A stretch of DNA of 64,000 nt, taken from positions 186,001 through 250,000 of the forward strand of contig NZ_PXZL01000030.1 of the NCBI RefSeq assembly GCF_003013405.1, given 5' to 3'. Positions 15,123 through 24,394 of the stretch are shown piece by piece. This DNA is from Brevibacillus formosus (GTDB lineage: Bacteria; Bacillota; Bacilli; Brevibacillales; Brevibacillaceae). Each line of letters opens with the position of its first letter. Position 1 is the stretch's first letter. The position numbers and the translations under genes are program-made. A model generated the notes under the pieces. It worked only from the letters and a program-made list of their open reading frames with translations, did no database searches and had not been told where the DNA came from.

Positions 15123-16729
15123 GACGCCACCTCCATTCTTTTGCGTAGGGATACTGTGAAAAGTGCGCCTCCTAGCTCGCTTTTGCCAACGAGAATATAG
15201 CCGTCCAATTCGTTAATAATTCCATGCGCCTTGGCCAGACCAATTCCACGATCTTCGCCTTTTTTCGTTGAGAAACCGTGCTCGAATATTTTTTCTCGCA
15301 GTTCTTCCCCAACTCCCGGTCCCGAGTCCTCGATTTCGAACATGATCTCATCTCCCGTGTCAGACAAATAACACTCCACTCTTTTGTGCTCGACACTTGG
15401 TTCATTAACAGCTTCCAATGAATTTTGGATCAGGGTCCCCAATAAAACCACGATCTGCTGTCGGTTGATCGTCGGCGGGAGCTCCTTCAAGTGACTGTCG
15501 TAATGGATGACGAATTGAATTTTCAGCTCCTTGGCTCGATTGTGCATGCCTAACAGCAAAGCCCCTATTAACGGATCGGGAATTTGCTTCGCCAAAAACA
15601 AAATCATCTCTTGCTGTGCGGACGTTTCACTCGTTATCAGCTCGACTGCTTCCTGAATCGAGCCAAGCTGCAGCAAACCGGAAATGGTATACAACAAATT
15701 GTGAAATTCATGTGTTTGGGCGCGAAGTACATCTGCATAACGCCTCGCTTGGGACAATTCAGAAGCTAGCTGGTCAATTTCCGATTTGGGACGAAAGCTG
15801 CTGACTACTCCTACGACCTTCCCTCCGAGCTTGATCGGAAGTCGATTCACAATAATTTCTTTTCCGCTCATGATGGACTCGCGATCTAATTGATGCTCAC
15901 CTGATTCCAGCACTTCGGGCATGCGGCTGTCTGGAAGCACTTCAACGATTTCTTTGCGATGAAACTCTTCTTCCGGTAAGTTCAAAATACGAATAGCAGC
16001 CTTGTTCATCATCGTGATCCGTTTATTGCGGTCAATCGCCACGATGCCTTCGCGGACTGACTCCAGTACTGCATTTCTCTCTACGTACAAAGATGCGATC
16101 TCCTCTGGCTCTAATCCCAAAATTAAGCGCTTTAAATAGCGACTGAGTGCAATGGCACCAGCAACACCACACAACAAGGCGAGAAGAATCAGCATCAATA
16201 TTCGATCTTGGTAGAGGTCAATAGCCTCCTCGATATCTTCGAGCAGGAACCCAACGGAAACAATCCCGATGATTTCCCCTTTATCATTTTTGATCGGCAC
16301 CTTCCCTCGCAATGATGGTCCCATACTGCCGACCGCCTTCGATATGTAAGATTGACCATGCGAGAGTCCCGGCTCGTTATCTCCTCCCACCATTTCCTTT
16401 CCAATCCGATCCGGAATCGGATGCGCATACCGAATTCCCTCATGGTTTCCCACGACCACAAACTCTGCTCCGGTTTGCACACGGACGTTTTCAGCGATGG
16501 GTTGAATGAGCGCAGGAGGGTAATCGCTTGAAAAAGCACTGCGCAGCTCAGGATCACTGGCAACAACCTTCGCCACACTCAATGCTTTTTTGCCCACCTG
16601 CTCTTCAATTGAAGACGCAACAATGGAAGAAAACACCGCACCAATTGACGAAACAATCAGAATAATAACGATAGTAATCAATAAGATCATTCTGGTTTGC
16701 AAAGACATTTGGATTTTTCTTGTCGTCAC
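15119..16729 (-). CDS. CitA/DcuS-type sensor histidine kinase
   Basis: Membrane sensor of 536 residues for di- or tricarboxylates. Order: TM1 (MILLITIVIILIVSSIGAVF), an extracellular PASc domain with the family landmarks FVVVGNHEGIRYAHPIPDRIG and GSMGPSLRGKVPI, TM2 (ILMLILLALLCGVAGAIAL), a cytoplasmic PAS domain, a SPOB_a-type dimerisation helix with the phospho-His in LRAQTHEFHNLLYTISGLLQL, and HATPase_c (IQNSLEAV, EDSGPGV, DRGIGLAKAHGI). The GTG at 16729 is eight bases after a run of six G; a second GTG at 16738 would touch that run. It senses the substrate taken up by TctCBA. Confidence 0.94.
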   Translation of the reverse strand: MTTRKIQMSLQTRMILLITIVIILIVSSIGAVFSSIVASSIEEQVGKKALSVAKVVASDPELRSAFSSDYPPALIQPIAENVRVQTGAEFVVVGNHEGIRYAHPIPDRIGKEMVGGDNEPGLSHGQSYISKAVGSMGPSLRGKVPIKNDKGEIIGIVSVGFLLEDIEEAIDLYQDRILMLILLALLCGVAGAIALSRYLKRLILGLEPEEIASLYVERNAVLESVREGIVAIDRNKRITMMNKAAIRILNLPEEEFHRKEIVEVLPDSRMPEVLESGEHQLDRESIMSGKEIIVNRLPIKLGGKVVGVVSSFRPKSEIDQLASELSQARRYADVLRAQTHEFHNLLYTISGLLQLGSIQEAVELITSETSAQQEMILFLAKQIPDPLIGALLLGMHNRAKELKIQFVIHYDSHLKELPPTINRQQIVVLLGTLIQNSLEAVNEPSVEHKRVECYLSDTGDEIMFEIEDSGPGVGEELREKIFEHGFSTKKGEDRGIGLAKAHGIINELDGYILVGKSELGGALFTVSLRKRMEVAS

Positions 16730-16869
16730 AGCTCGCACCCCCCTTGCTTCATCTTACCATCCCCCTTAGGTAAAAAGGTAGAATCATTCCCAATGTCAAT
16801 GGCGAAGCTTGTCGTTGCAGGCTGTCTTTTTACGACGAAAAATCAGGTATTAGGCCTTCTTTCCCCCAA

Positions 16870-16875
16870 TATAAT
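16870..16875 (+). promoter_or_regulatory. Consensus -10 element of NCS1 permease gene
   Basis: TATAAT, perfect. The hexamer 17 bp upstream (GTATTA) is a poor -35, suggesting activator dependence. Transcription would start near 16882, at the foot of the hairpin 16886-16920. Confidence 0.45.
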
Positions 16876-16885
16876 GTTACAACTT

Positions 16886-16920
16886 GTATTCAAGACAAAC
16901 TAAGGCGCTTGTCCGAATAC
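16886..16920 (+). other. 5'-leader hairpin of NCS1 permease mRNA
   Basis: GTATTC-aa-GACAA pairs with TTGTC-c-GAATAC around a 10-base loop, giving 11 base pairs with one internal bulge. It would form in the first 40 bases of the transcript, about 20 bp before the ribosome site. It may stabilise the mRNA or serve as a dyad operator. It does not match PyrR or purine riboswitch motifs. Confidence 0.4.
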
Positions 16921-16952
16921 GAGACATCTTGAAAAGCAAAGGAGGGAAAGAA

Positions 16953-18443
16953 GTGAAGACGCAGACGGTATCAAATGGAATTGTTACCCTGACCAAAGAA
17001 GGCGAAGAAACAATCAAGAACAGTCCGCTTTATAATGAAGGTCTTCGGCCGACGAGGACAGCAGAACACACCTGGACATCTTACAACTTCGCCAGCTTGT
17101 GGATCGGTATGTCGATTTGTTTGCCGACGTATGCGATGGCGGCAGGGTTAATTTCCTTGGGTATGAACTGGTGGCAGGCCATTTTGACGATCATCCTCGG
17201 TAACTGTATTGTCCTTATTCCCATTCTTCTCAACTCTCATGCCGGGACGAAATTTGGCATTCCGTATCCAGTTTTTGCGCGCCTCTGGTTCGGCTCCAAA
17301 GGAGCGCACATCCCCGCTGTCGCACGCGGTTTGATTGGTGCTGGCTGGTTTGGCATCAACTGTTGGTTCGGAGGTGCTGCCATCGATACACTCCTTATGT
17401 CGATGACAGGCTGGGCAAATATTCCCGGACACCTCTGGATATCCTTCTTCGGCTTTTGGCTGATAAACGTATGGGTCGCTTATCGCGGTCCAGAAGCGAT
17501 CAAAAAAATGGAGGCTTGGGCTGCTCCCGTCCTGATCATCATGAGCTTGGCTCTCCTCGTCTGGGCGCTTACGAAAGCAGGCGGATGGGGACCGATGCTC
17601 TCGGCACCTTCGAAATTCACTTCCACTGCAGATTTCCTGAAGGTGTTCTTCCCAGCATTGACGGGAGCCATTGCTTTTTGGGCAACGATGGCCCTCAACA
17701 TTCCGGATTTCTGTCGGTATGCCAAAAGTCAAAAAGCCCAAGTCATCGGACAATCCTCTTCGCTGCCGACCACGATGGGTTTCTTCTCGTTCATCGGAGT
17801 TGCCGTCGCCTCTGCTACCGTCGTTATTTACGGAGAAGCGTTGTGGGACCCCGCCGCCGTCTTGGCCAAATTCTCGCCTTTCGCCATTTTCCTCGGAACG
17901 ATTGGAATTATTCTTGCCACATTGACGACCAACGTAGCGGCCAATATCGTTGCTCCCGCCCGGGCAGTGGAGAATCTGGCCCCTCGCCGTCTCTCGTATG
18001 AAGCTGGCGCCATCATCGCCGGGGTCGTGTCACTCTTGATGCAGCCGTGGTACATTTTGGAGAACTTCGGCAACTACATCTTTTTATGGCTCGGAACGTA
18101 CGGAGCCTTGCTAGGCCCGATCGATGGAATAGCCATCGCTGACTATTGGCTCGTGCGCAAGCGGCGCATTCATCTAACAGAGCTGTACAAAACAAACGGA
18201 ATTTACACCTACAAAACGGGCTTTAATGGCAGAGCCATCTGGGCGATGCTAATCGGGATTGCGATTCCTTTTATAAGTAAATACATTCCGGGCTTAACCA
18301 TTATTTGGGACAACGCTTGGACTGTCGGACTACTGATTTCTCTAGTGATTTACACGTGGATGATGAAAAATGATGGCTCGGTCTTGAGTGCCAGCGATTA
18401 CGAGAAAATCACGGCAAACAACAAACAAACGATTGCTTCCTAA
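16953..18443 (+). CDS. NCS1 family nucleobase/hydantoin permease
   Basis: Membrane symporter of 496 residues with 12 predicted helices, of the family that imports uracil, allantoin, hydantoin or cytosine with a cation. Family landmarks: NEGLRPTRTAEHTWTSYNFASLWIGM at the N-terminus, GTKFGIPYPVFARLWFGSKGAHIPA, the FGGAAIDTLL segment and ALNIPDFCRYAK. The GTG at 16953 follows GGAGG at seven bases. Convergent with the ART-like gene and then the pyrimidine-degradation operon, so uracil or dihydropyrimidine is the most likely substrate (inference from context). It is preceded by a perfect -10 box and a leader hairpin, and followed by a strong terminator. Confidence 0.92.
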   Translation: MKTQTVSNGIVTLTKEGEETIKNSPLYNEGLRPTRTAEHTWTSYNFASLWIGMSICLPTYAMAAGLISLGMNWWQAILTIILGNCIVLIPILLNSHAGTKFGIPYPVFARLWFGSKGAHIPAVARGLIGAGWFGINCWFGGAAIDTLLMSMTGWANIPGHLWISFFGFWLINVWVAYRGPEAIKKMEAWAAPVLIIMSLALLVWALTKAGGWGPMLSAPSKFTSTADFLKVFFPALTGAIAFWATMALNIPDFCRYAKSQKAQVIGQSSSLPTTMGFFSFIGVAVASATVVIYGEALWDPAAVLAKFSPFAIFLGTIGIILATLTTNVAANIVAPARAVENLAPRRLSYEAGAIIAGVVSLLMQPWYILENFGNYIFLWLGTYGALLGPIDGIAIADYWLVRKRRIHLTELYKTNGIYTYKTGFNGRAIWAMLIGIAIPFISKYIPGLTIIWDNAWTVGLLISLVIYTWMMKNDGSVLSASDYEKITANNKQTIAS

Positions 18444-18457
18444 TAGCAAGCTACCAA

Positions 18458-18492
18458 AAAGACTGGCTGCCCCGTTGGGTTTGCCAGTCTTT
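18458..18492 (+). terminator. Terminator of NCS1 permease gene
   Basis: AAAGACTGGC and GCCAGTCTTT form a perfect 10-bp stem with a 15-base loop, followed by CGTTTCC. Confidence 0.8.
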
Positions 18493-18566
18493 CGTTTCCG
18501 TTTTGCGCCAGCATATTCGTTTGGGGAGCAATTCCAGTAATCACGTCAACTTTTGGTGTCTCTTTC

Positions 18567-19079
18567 TCACACATCGAGCACAGATAGAATCGCAATCTCT
18601 TCAATTTGAACGTCAGGCTCATAGCAAATGTAATACGTAAGCTCTGGGCTGATCCGATACCGGATCCCCCGGTATCCACAGGCAATCAAATACGCTCGCA
18701 CCTTATCCCCTGTCCATTCCAGCCACTCTTCATAGCCCATTCCGTTTTGTCTCTGTTCGAGTTCCTCTTCTGAAAAAGCAGCACGCAATGCATCGATGCG
18801 CAGTTCATTTTCCCCATAGCGCTCGTCCAAACAAACGAGACCCTGCAATTGTAGCTGCTGGCTCAGCACGACTGCCTTCTCCCCATTGGTCTCTGCATGA
18901 CAAATCGCATATTGTGCGGCGATTTCCGGATTGCTCACCAAGTAAACACCAGCGCCAAACACTGCCTTTGCACTAGCACCGTTTGTAAAATGACGCCGTT
19001 CTGCCCTTTCATACTTTTGCGCTTTCACGACGCGAAGTCCCTCGCCGTATTCGACCCCTCGATATACAATCTGCCTCAT
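18567..19079 (-). CDS. Uncharacterised protein with ADP-ribosyltransferase-like signature
   Basis: A 170-residue protein that I cannot assign to a named family. The arrangement of short motifs recalls the ART/PARP fold: an opening strand QIVYRGVEYGEGL, then HFTNGASAKAVFGAGVYLVSNPEIAAQYA (compare the G.GIYF...A..YA segment of PARP and RNA 2'-phosphotransferases) and a late acidic YYICYEPDVQIEEI. No signal peptide. The ATG at 19079 follows AAAGGAGC at nine bases. It lies between the permease and the pyrimidine operon; a strong terminator at 19131-19159 separates it from that operon. No partner antitoxin gene is seen. Confidence 0.55.
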   Translation of the reverse strand: MRQIVYRGVEYGEGLRVVKAQKYERAERRHFTNGASAKAVFGAGVYLVSNPEIAAQYAICHAETNGEKAVVLSQQLQLQGLVCLDERYGENELRIDALRAAFSEEELEQRQNGMGYEEWLEWTGDKVRAYLIACGYRGIRYRISPELTYYICYEPDVQIEEIAILSVLDV

Positions 19080-19130
19080 CCCTGAACGCTCCTTTTGACT
19101 CTGATGGAATCCTTCCAATGATGTGAAAAG

Positions 19131-19159
19131 GAGGAAGGCGCGTATCCGGCACCTCCCTC
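19131..19159 (-). terminator. Terminator of pyrimidine-degradation operon
   Basis: On the minus strand GAGGGAGGTGC pairs with GCGCCTTCCTC (two G-T wobbles, 7-base loop) and is followed by CTTTTC, ten bases past the last stop codon of the operon. Confidence 0.75.
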
Positions 19160-19168
19160 ACTCTTGTA

Positions 19169-20059
19169 TTAAGGTAAAAGCTTTACCATATCTTCGTAGG
19201 TCTCCGGTCTGCGATCCCGGTAAAATTGCCACGTATCCCGCACCTCATGAATTTTGTTGCGGTCCATTTCAGCGAGAATGACCTCGTCTTGATCCCGGCT
19301 CCCCATAGCGACAAATTGCCCGCGCGGATCGACCAAGTACGATTGTCCGTAAAACTCTCCCATGTTCCACGGTGCTTCTGTCCCTACCCGATTGATCGCA
19401 GCCACATAGTAACCGTTGGCTACAGCATGAGCAGGCTGCTCGAGCTTCCACAAGTATTCGGATAAACCAGCTACCGTCGCAGACGGATTGAATACAATCT
19501 CTGCTCCGTTCAAGCCCAGCAATCGTGCGCCTTCTGGAAAATGGCGGTCATAGCATATATAGACCCCGACCTTGGCAAAAGCGGTTTCAAAAACGGGATA
19601 CCCGAGATTGCCGGGCTTAAAGTAATATTTCTCCCAGAATCCACAGCCACTGCTGCCCACTCCGACATGCGGAATATGCTGCTTGCGATATTTGCCCAAA
19701 TACGTGCCATCCGCATCAATCACAGCGGCAGTGTTGTAATACGTACCAATCCCCACCCGTTCGTACACAGGTAAAATAAGTACAGTTCCTAACTCGCGGG
19801 CAAGGGAAGAGAACAGTTGGACGGTTGGTCCATTTGGAACTTCTTCCGCTGACTCATACCATTTCGGTTGCTGTTCGGCACAAAAATACGGGCCATAGAA
19901 AATTTCTTGCAGACAGATGATTTGTGCCCCCTTGGCTGCCGCCTCCCGCACCATCCTCTCATGCTTTTCAATGGCTTTTTCCTTGTGCAAATGAACCGGT
20001 TCGTCTCCGTGGACATCGTTTTTCGCCTGAATCAAGCCGATGCGAATGATATCTGCCAT
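19169..20059 (-). CDS. Beta-ureidopropionase (nitrilase superfamily N-carbamoyl amidohydrolase)
   Basis: Hydrolyses N-carbamoyl-beta-alanine to beta-alanine, CO2 and ammonia, the third step of reductive pyrimidine degradation. The Glu-Lys-Cys triad of the nitrilase superfamily is visible: Glu in ICLQEIFYGPYF (about residue 51), Lys in YRKQHIPHVG (about 125) and Cys in VGVYICYDRHFPEGARLLG (about 170). At 296 residues the length is normal. The ATG at 20059 follows GAGGAGGGC; an upstream frame extension lacks support. Last gene of preT-preA-hydA-ureidopropionase, 34 bp after hydA. Confidence 0.92.
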   Translation of the reverse strand: MADIIRIGLIQAKNDVHGDEPVHLHKEKAIEKHERMVREAAAKGAQIICLQEIFYGPYFCAEQQPKWYESAEEVPNGPTVQLFSSLARELGTVLILPVYERVGIGTYYNTAAVIDADGTYLGKYRKQHIPHVGVGSSGCGFWEKYYFKPGNLGYPVFETAFAKVGVYICYDRHFPEGARLLGLNGAEIVFNPSATVAGLSEYLWKLEQPAHAVANGYYVAAINRVGTEAPWNMGEFYGQSYLVDPRGQFVAMGSRDQDEVILAEMDRNKIHEVRDTWQFYRDRRPETYEDMVKLLP

Positions 20060-20093
20060 AAACGCCCTCCTCGCCTTTTTACGCTCTCCCTTA

Positions 20094-21479
20094 TTACGGT
20101 CTTGCAAAGGTTGATCGTTTTACAAAGCGTCCAGCCCCGGCTTGACCGACGAATTGCTGATCGCGAATGACAAACGAGCCGCGCGAAAGCACCGAGATGA
20201 TATCGCCGTTCACCACCATACCTTCAAATGGATTGTAGTCGACATTCATATGGTGAGTTTCAACGGAAATTGTACGCTTCACCGTTGGATCAAACAGTAC
20301 GATATCTGCGTCCGAGCCTACCGCAATCGTTCCTTTTTGCGGGAACATCCCGAACAGTTTGGCTACTTTTGTTGAGGTCATATCGACGAACTGATTGAGG
20401 CTGATCTTGTCCTTTGCTACCCCTTCCGAGAAGAGGAGGCGCATCCGGTCCTCAATGATTGGTCCACCATTCGGGATTTTCGTGAAATCCCCTAGCCCCA
20501 GTTCTTTTTGTCCGGAAAAATTAAAGGAGCAATGATCAGAGCCAACCGTTTGCAAGATGCCGTTTTTCAACGCGCTCCACAGGACATCCTGATTCCACTT
20601 TTCCCGGAGAGGGGGGGACCAGACGTACTTGGCCCCTTCGAAGCCCGGCTTCTGTAGATCCGTTATATCGAGCACCAAATATTGCGGGCATGTCTCCCCG
20701 TACACATTCCATCCTTTTTCGCGAGCCTCTGCGATCCGGCGCACTGCCTCTGCACAAGATACATGCACGACATACAACTGGGCATCTGCCAGTGCAGTAA
20801 GTGCAATCGCACGCCCCGTCGCTTCTCCTTCTGCTTCAGGTGGACGAGTGTAGGCGTGGTACACGGGGTCTGTCTGCCCTTTTGCAATCGCCTGCTTAAT
20901 CAAATAATCCAGAACGTCTCCATTTTCTGCATGAACCTGTACAAGGGCACCTAGTTCCTTAGCCCGAACCAACGTTTTAAATAGTGTCTCATCATCGGCC
21001 ATCAGCACATTTTTGTAGGCCATGAATACTTTGAGCGAAGTAATCCCTTCATTTCGAACGACTGCTCCTAATTCCTCGAGCACTTGATCGTTTGCATCCG
21101 AAACCATCAGGTGGAAGCCGTAGTCAATGACCGCTTTGCCTCTTGCTTTTTCGTGCCAGGTCGAAATGGATGAATGCAAGGGCTCCCCTTTATTCGTCAG
21201 GCAAAAATCGATGATGCTCGTCGTCCCGCCAAATGCCGCTGCCTTCGTGCCTGTATAAAAGTTGTCGGAAGTAACCGTTCCGCCAAAAGGCATATCGAGA
21301 TGGGTGTGTGGGTCAATCCCTCCTGGGAAAACATAGTATCCGGTAGCATCGATCATTTCGGCATCTTTCACATCCAAATTGGAGCCGATTGCGATTACCT
21401 TTTCCCCTTCGATCAAAATGTCCGCCTGATACGTGTCTGACGCTGTCACGACTGTGCCATTTCGAATCCATTTTTTCAT
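20094..21479 (-). CDS. hydA: Dihydropyrimidinase / D-hydantoinase
   Basis: Opens dihydrouracil or dihydrothymine to the N-carbamoyl-beta-amino acid; also hydrolyses 5-substituted hydantoins. A cyclic amidohydrolase of 461 residues with the binuclear metal site: H58 and H60 (FPGGIDPHTHLDMPFGG), the carboxylated Lys near residue 151 (TSLKVFMAYKN), His in QVHAENGD and VVHVSCAEA, and Asp in TVGSDHCSFNF. It lies between preA (89 bp upstream) and the ureidopropionase gene. The start follows GGGGAG. Confidence 0.95.
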   Translation of the reverse strand: MKKWIRNGTVVTASDTYQADILIEGEKVIAIGSNLDVKDAEMIDATGYYVFPGGIDPHTHLDMPFGGTVTSDNFYTGTKAAAFGGTTSIIDFCLTNKGEPLHSSISTWHEKARGKAVIDYGFHLMVSDANDQVLEELGAVVRNEGITSLKVFMAYKNVLMADDETLFKTLVRAKELGALVQVHAENGDVLDYLIKQAIAKGQTDPVYHAYTRPPEAEGEATGRAIALTALADAQLYVVHVSCAEAVRRIAEAREKGWNVYGETCPQYLVLDITDLQKPGFEGAKYVWSPPLREKWNQDVLWSALKNGILQTVGSDHCSFNFSGQKELGLGDFTKIPNGGPIIEDRMRLLFSEGVAKDKISLNQFVDMTSTKVAKLFGMFPQKGTIAVGSDADIVLFDPTVKRTISVETHHMNVDYNPFEGMVVNGDIISVLSRGSFVIRDQQFVGQAGAGRFVKRSTFARP

Positions 21480-21568
21480 CCGATGATCATCTCCCCTTCA
21501 ACCCGTCACCGAGTAGACATGCCTTCTCTTGTACACGCTATGCACCCCACGCCGTAAACATGACTGGT

Positions 21569-22846
21569 TTACAGCTCGCAACTGCCACCCGCAGCCAAAG
21601 CAGCCTGCCGCTGATTCCAGCTAAGAGGGGCTTTGTCGCTCGGGATCTCGACCATCTCAATCGTTCCTTCCACTGGACAAACGATGGAGCACAAATTACA
21701 CCCTACACAATCTTCTTCTCGTACGACCAAGCGCTCTTTGCCAGTCGCTGCATCAGGAACAATATCAATACATTGATGCGAGGTGTCCTCACAAGCGATA
21801 TGACACTTGTTGCAATTGATACAGGTCTCTTCATGGATACGCGCCACGACCTTGTAATTCAGATTCAGATGGCCCCAATCCGAGTACGTATGCACAGCTT
21901 TTCCGACAATGTCCATTACGGAGGCAATTCCGCGCTGATCCAGGTAATTGGTAAGCCCATCAATCATGTCTTCCACGATCCGGAATCCATGATGCATGGC
22001 GGCTGTGCATACTTGAACACCCGTTGCTCCCATCAGCAAAAATTCAACGGCATCGCGCCAATCAGAGATTCCTCCAATGCCAGAGATCGGGATACCAACC
22101 TTGGGATCGCGTGCACATTCTGCAACCATGTTCAGGGCGATTGGTTTGACTGCTGGTCCACAATAGCCGCCGTGCGCCCCTTTTCCATCCACGTGTGGGA
22201 TCGGCAGCCATTTGTCGAGATCAACCCCCATCAAGCTATTAATCGTGTTGATCATGCTGATGGCATCGGCTCCCCCCTGGCTCGCAGTGCGTGCAGTAAA
22301 GCGAATGTCCGTAATGTTTGGGGTGAGCTTGACGATGACCGGGGTTTGGGCGACTTCTTTTACCCATTCGACCTGTTGCCGGATTAAATCCGGATGCTGA
22401 CCGACCGCAGAGCCCATCCCGCGTTCTGCCATGCCGTGCGGACAGCCGAAATTCAGTTCCAGACCATCCACGCCGATTGCCTCCACCTTTTTGACAATCT
22501 CGTGCCAGGCTTCCTGTTTATGTTCAACCATGAGCGAAGCAATCAAAGTGTGCTTTGGAAAACGGCGCTTTGTTTCATCCATTTCCTTCAGATTGACCTC
22601 AAGCGGTTTGTCCGTAATCAGTTCAATGTTGTTGAAACCAAAGACGCGCTGTCCTCCGAAGTTCAGACCAGCAAAGCGAGAGGTGACGTTGATGATCGGC
22701 TCTCCGAGTGTCTTCCAGACCGCGCCACCCCAGCCCGCTTCAAAGGCACGCTGTACTTGGTAGCCTGAATTAGTCGGCGGCGCAGAGGCCAACCAGAATG
22801 GATTCGGGGATTGGATCCCCGCCAGATTAATGCTAAGATCTGCCAT
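21569..22846 (-). CDS. preA: NAD-dependent dihydropyrimidine dehydrogenase, subunit PreA
   Basis: Catalytic subunit that reduces uracil or thymine to the dihydropyrimidine. Residues 1-320 form a dihydroorotate-dehydrogenase-like FMN barrel (NPFWLASAPPTNSGYQ; DGLELNFGCPHGM; PVIVKLTPN; PISGIGGISDWRDAVEFLLMGA). The C-terminus carries two [4Fe-4S] ferredoxin motifs (CINCNKCHIAC and CVGCNLCSIVCP). At 425 residues the length matches E. coli PreA. The start follows AAAGGAGGAG. It lies 15 bp after preT. Confidence 0.96.
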   Translation of the reverse strand: MADLSINLAGIQSPNPFWLASAPPTNSGYQVQRAFEAGWGGAVWKTLGEPIINVTSRFAGLNFGGQRVFGFNNIELITDKPLEVNLKEMDETKRRFPKHTLIASLMVEHKQEAWHEIVKKVEAIGVDGLELNFGCPHGMAERGMGSAVGQHPDLIRQQVEWVKEVAQTPVIVKLTPNITDIRFTARTASQGGADAISMINTINSLMGVDLDKWLPIPHVDGKGAHGGYCGPAVKPIALNMVAECARDPKVGIPISGIGGISDWRDAVEFLLMGATGVQVCTAAMHHGFRIVEDMIDGLTNYLDQRGIASVMDIVGKAVHTYSDWGHLNLNYKVVARIHEETCINCNKCHIACEDTSHQCIDIVPDAATGKERLVVREEDCVGCNLCSIVCPVEGTIEMVEIPSDKAPLSWNQRQAALAAGGSCEL

Positions 22847-22861
22847 GATAGGTCTCCTCCT

Positions 22862-24208
22862 TTATACTGGCTGTTTTTGATCACGGAGCGATTGGTGGAT
22901 AGCATGAGCCGCTCGTTTCCCGTGGTTGGCTGCATCGACTACCATCGCATCAGTCTTGCCTCCACCAAAAATCACATCGCCCGCCGCGTAAACTTTGACG
23001 TGGGAGGTTCGATATGTGCCCTCCTCGACCTCGACAATCCCATTGCGATGCTGGAGCCCAAATGCTTCAATCAAAGACAGATGTCTGTTTTGTCCGATCG
23101 CTTTGACGACATAATCTACTTCGATGACAAAATGACTGCCCGGAATTTCTACTGGACGCTTTCTTCCTTTCTCATCCGGCTCACCTAGCTCCATACGTAC
23201 CAGTTCCAAGCCCTTCACTCGACCGTTTTCCTCGAGTACACGGGTTGGGGCAACGAGCCAGCGAAATTCTACGCCGTCTTGTTTGGCGAATTCGTACTCA
23301 AACTGATAACAGGACATCTCTTGAACTGTCCGCCGGTACAGAATCTGAACATTCTCTGCACCCAGCCGTTTAGAACAGGTGGCAGCGTCAATCGCCGTAT
23401 TTCCCGCACCAATGATGACGACTTTTTTGCCAAGCATCTCCTCTGACAGTGGCTTGGTCTTGGTCTCCTCCACGAGTGCGATGGCATCGAGGACACCTTC
23501 CAGGTCTTCTCCCGGGATATGCAGCTGAGGGACTTTGCCCATACCAGCTGCCAATAGGACGGAATCATACTGTTCCAATAGCTCTTCAGGGGCTACATCC
23601 TCGCCGACTCGTGTATTGGTACGTATCTCTACCCCCAAAGCCTCTACTTGCTCTACTTCCCATAGCGAAATTTCCTGTGGCAGACGGAACGACACGATGC
23701 CGTACGTGTTCAATCCTCCCGCCTTTTCTTTGGCTTCAAAAACCGTAACCGCGTAGCCGAGGCGCGCAAGCTCACGCGCTGCTGATAATCCCGCCGGGCC
23801 CGCTCCGACGATGGCTACCCGCTTTCCATTTGCTTCGCCTTTTGAAAAAAGCGTTGCTTGATTTTGGATTGCCCAGTCTGTCGCGTGACGCTGGAGAAGC
23901 CCGATCATGATTGGCTTGGAAGCTGAATTTAGCACACAGGCGCCCTCACACAGCTCCTCGGTTGGACATACGCGCGCGCAGCTCGCCCCGACGGGATTCG
24001 ATTCCATGATGGTCCGGGCTGATCCGAACAAATTCCCGGTCGCAATTTTTTTGATGAAGGAAGGGATGTCAATCGACGTGGGACATGCCTTAATACAGGG
24101 TGCGTCGTAGCAATACAAGCAGCGATTCGCCTCATGGATGGCTTCCATCGGTTTTAGGGCAGGCACGACTTCCGCGAAATTTTTCGCGAGCTCATTGGGA
24201 ATGCTCAT
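22862..24208 (-). CDS. preT: Dihydropyrimidine dehydrogenase, subunit PreT
   Basis: Electron-input subunit of 448 residues, related to the small subunit of glutamate synthase. The N-terminal Fe-S region has CLYCYDAPCIKACPTSIDIP and CARVCPTEELCEGAC; an FAD-binding GAGPAGLSAARELARLG follows, then an NAD(P)-binding GAGNTAIDAATCSKRLG, and the C-terminal AAGDVIFGGG. It passes electrons from NAD(P)H to PreA. First gene of the operon; the start follows GAGGAGG. It is divergent from the HTH gene at 24395 across 186 bp. Confidence 0.95.
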   Translation of the reverse strand: MSIPNELAKNFAEVVPALKPMEAIHEANRCLYCYDAPCIKACPTSIDIPSFIKKIATGNLFGSARTIMESNPVGASCARVCPTEELCEGACVLNSASKPIMIGLLQRHATDWAIQNQATLFSKGEANGKRVAIVGAGPAGLSAARELARLGYAVTVFEAKEKAGGLNTYGIVSFRLPQEISLWEVEQVEALGVEIRTNTRVGEDVAPEELLEQYDSVLLAAGMGKVPQLHIPGEDLEGVLDAIALVEETKTKPLSEEMLGKKVVIIGAGNTAIDAATCSKRLGAENVQILYRRTVQEMSCYQFEYEFAKQDGVEFRWLVAPTRVLEENGRVKGLELVRMELGEPDEKGRKRPVEIPGSHFVIEVDYVVKAIGQNRHLSLIEAFGLQHRNGIVEVEEGTYRTSHVKVYAAGDVIFGGGKTDAMVVDAANHGKRAAHAIHQSLRDQKQPV

Positions 24209-24394
24209 CTGTCCATAACCTCCTCACCAGATCTAAACATGCTTGCTATTAATCAATGTGTGAAATCGCTTTTTTATGATTGTTACATTTCGTATTTGGC
24301 TAGTGAGGAAACGAAATCAATCTGCTTGGATTGACATGAATGATTTCATGTTCGAATAGGATAAAAACAAACAAGGAAGGAAGGGCCGTTCCGT
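24209..24394. promoter_or_regulatory. Divergent promoter region, preT / HTH gene
   Basis: On the plus strand a perfect TTGACA lies at 24331-24336, but the best -10 (TAGGAT) is 20 bp away, too far for a normal sigma-A promoter. A small dyad ATGAA-tgat-TTCAT lies in that spacer. On the minus strand no clear promoter for preT was seen. The region is a candidate for regulation of pyrimidine degradation. Confidence 0.35.

Noticed and set aside
18567-19079. Toxin of a toxin-antitoxin module
   Set aside because: No small partner gene overlaps or adjoins it. The neighbours are a permease and a catabolic operon, and its ribosome site and length are those of an ordinary single gene.
21389-22387. Long plus-strand reading frame opposite hydA/preA
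   Set aside because: It is antisense to preA and the 5' end of hydA, both of which have full motif sets. Composition is that of a shadow frame and there is no ribosome site.
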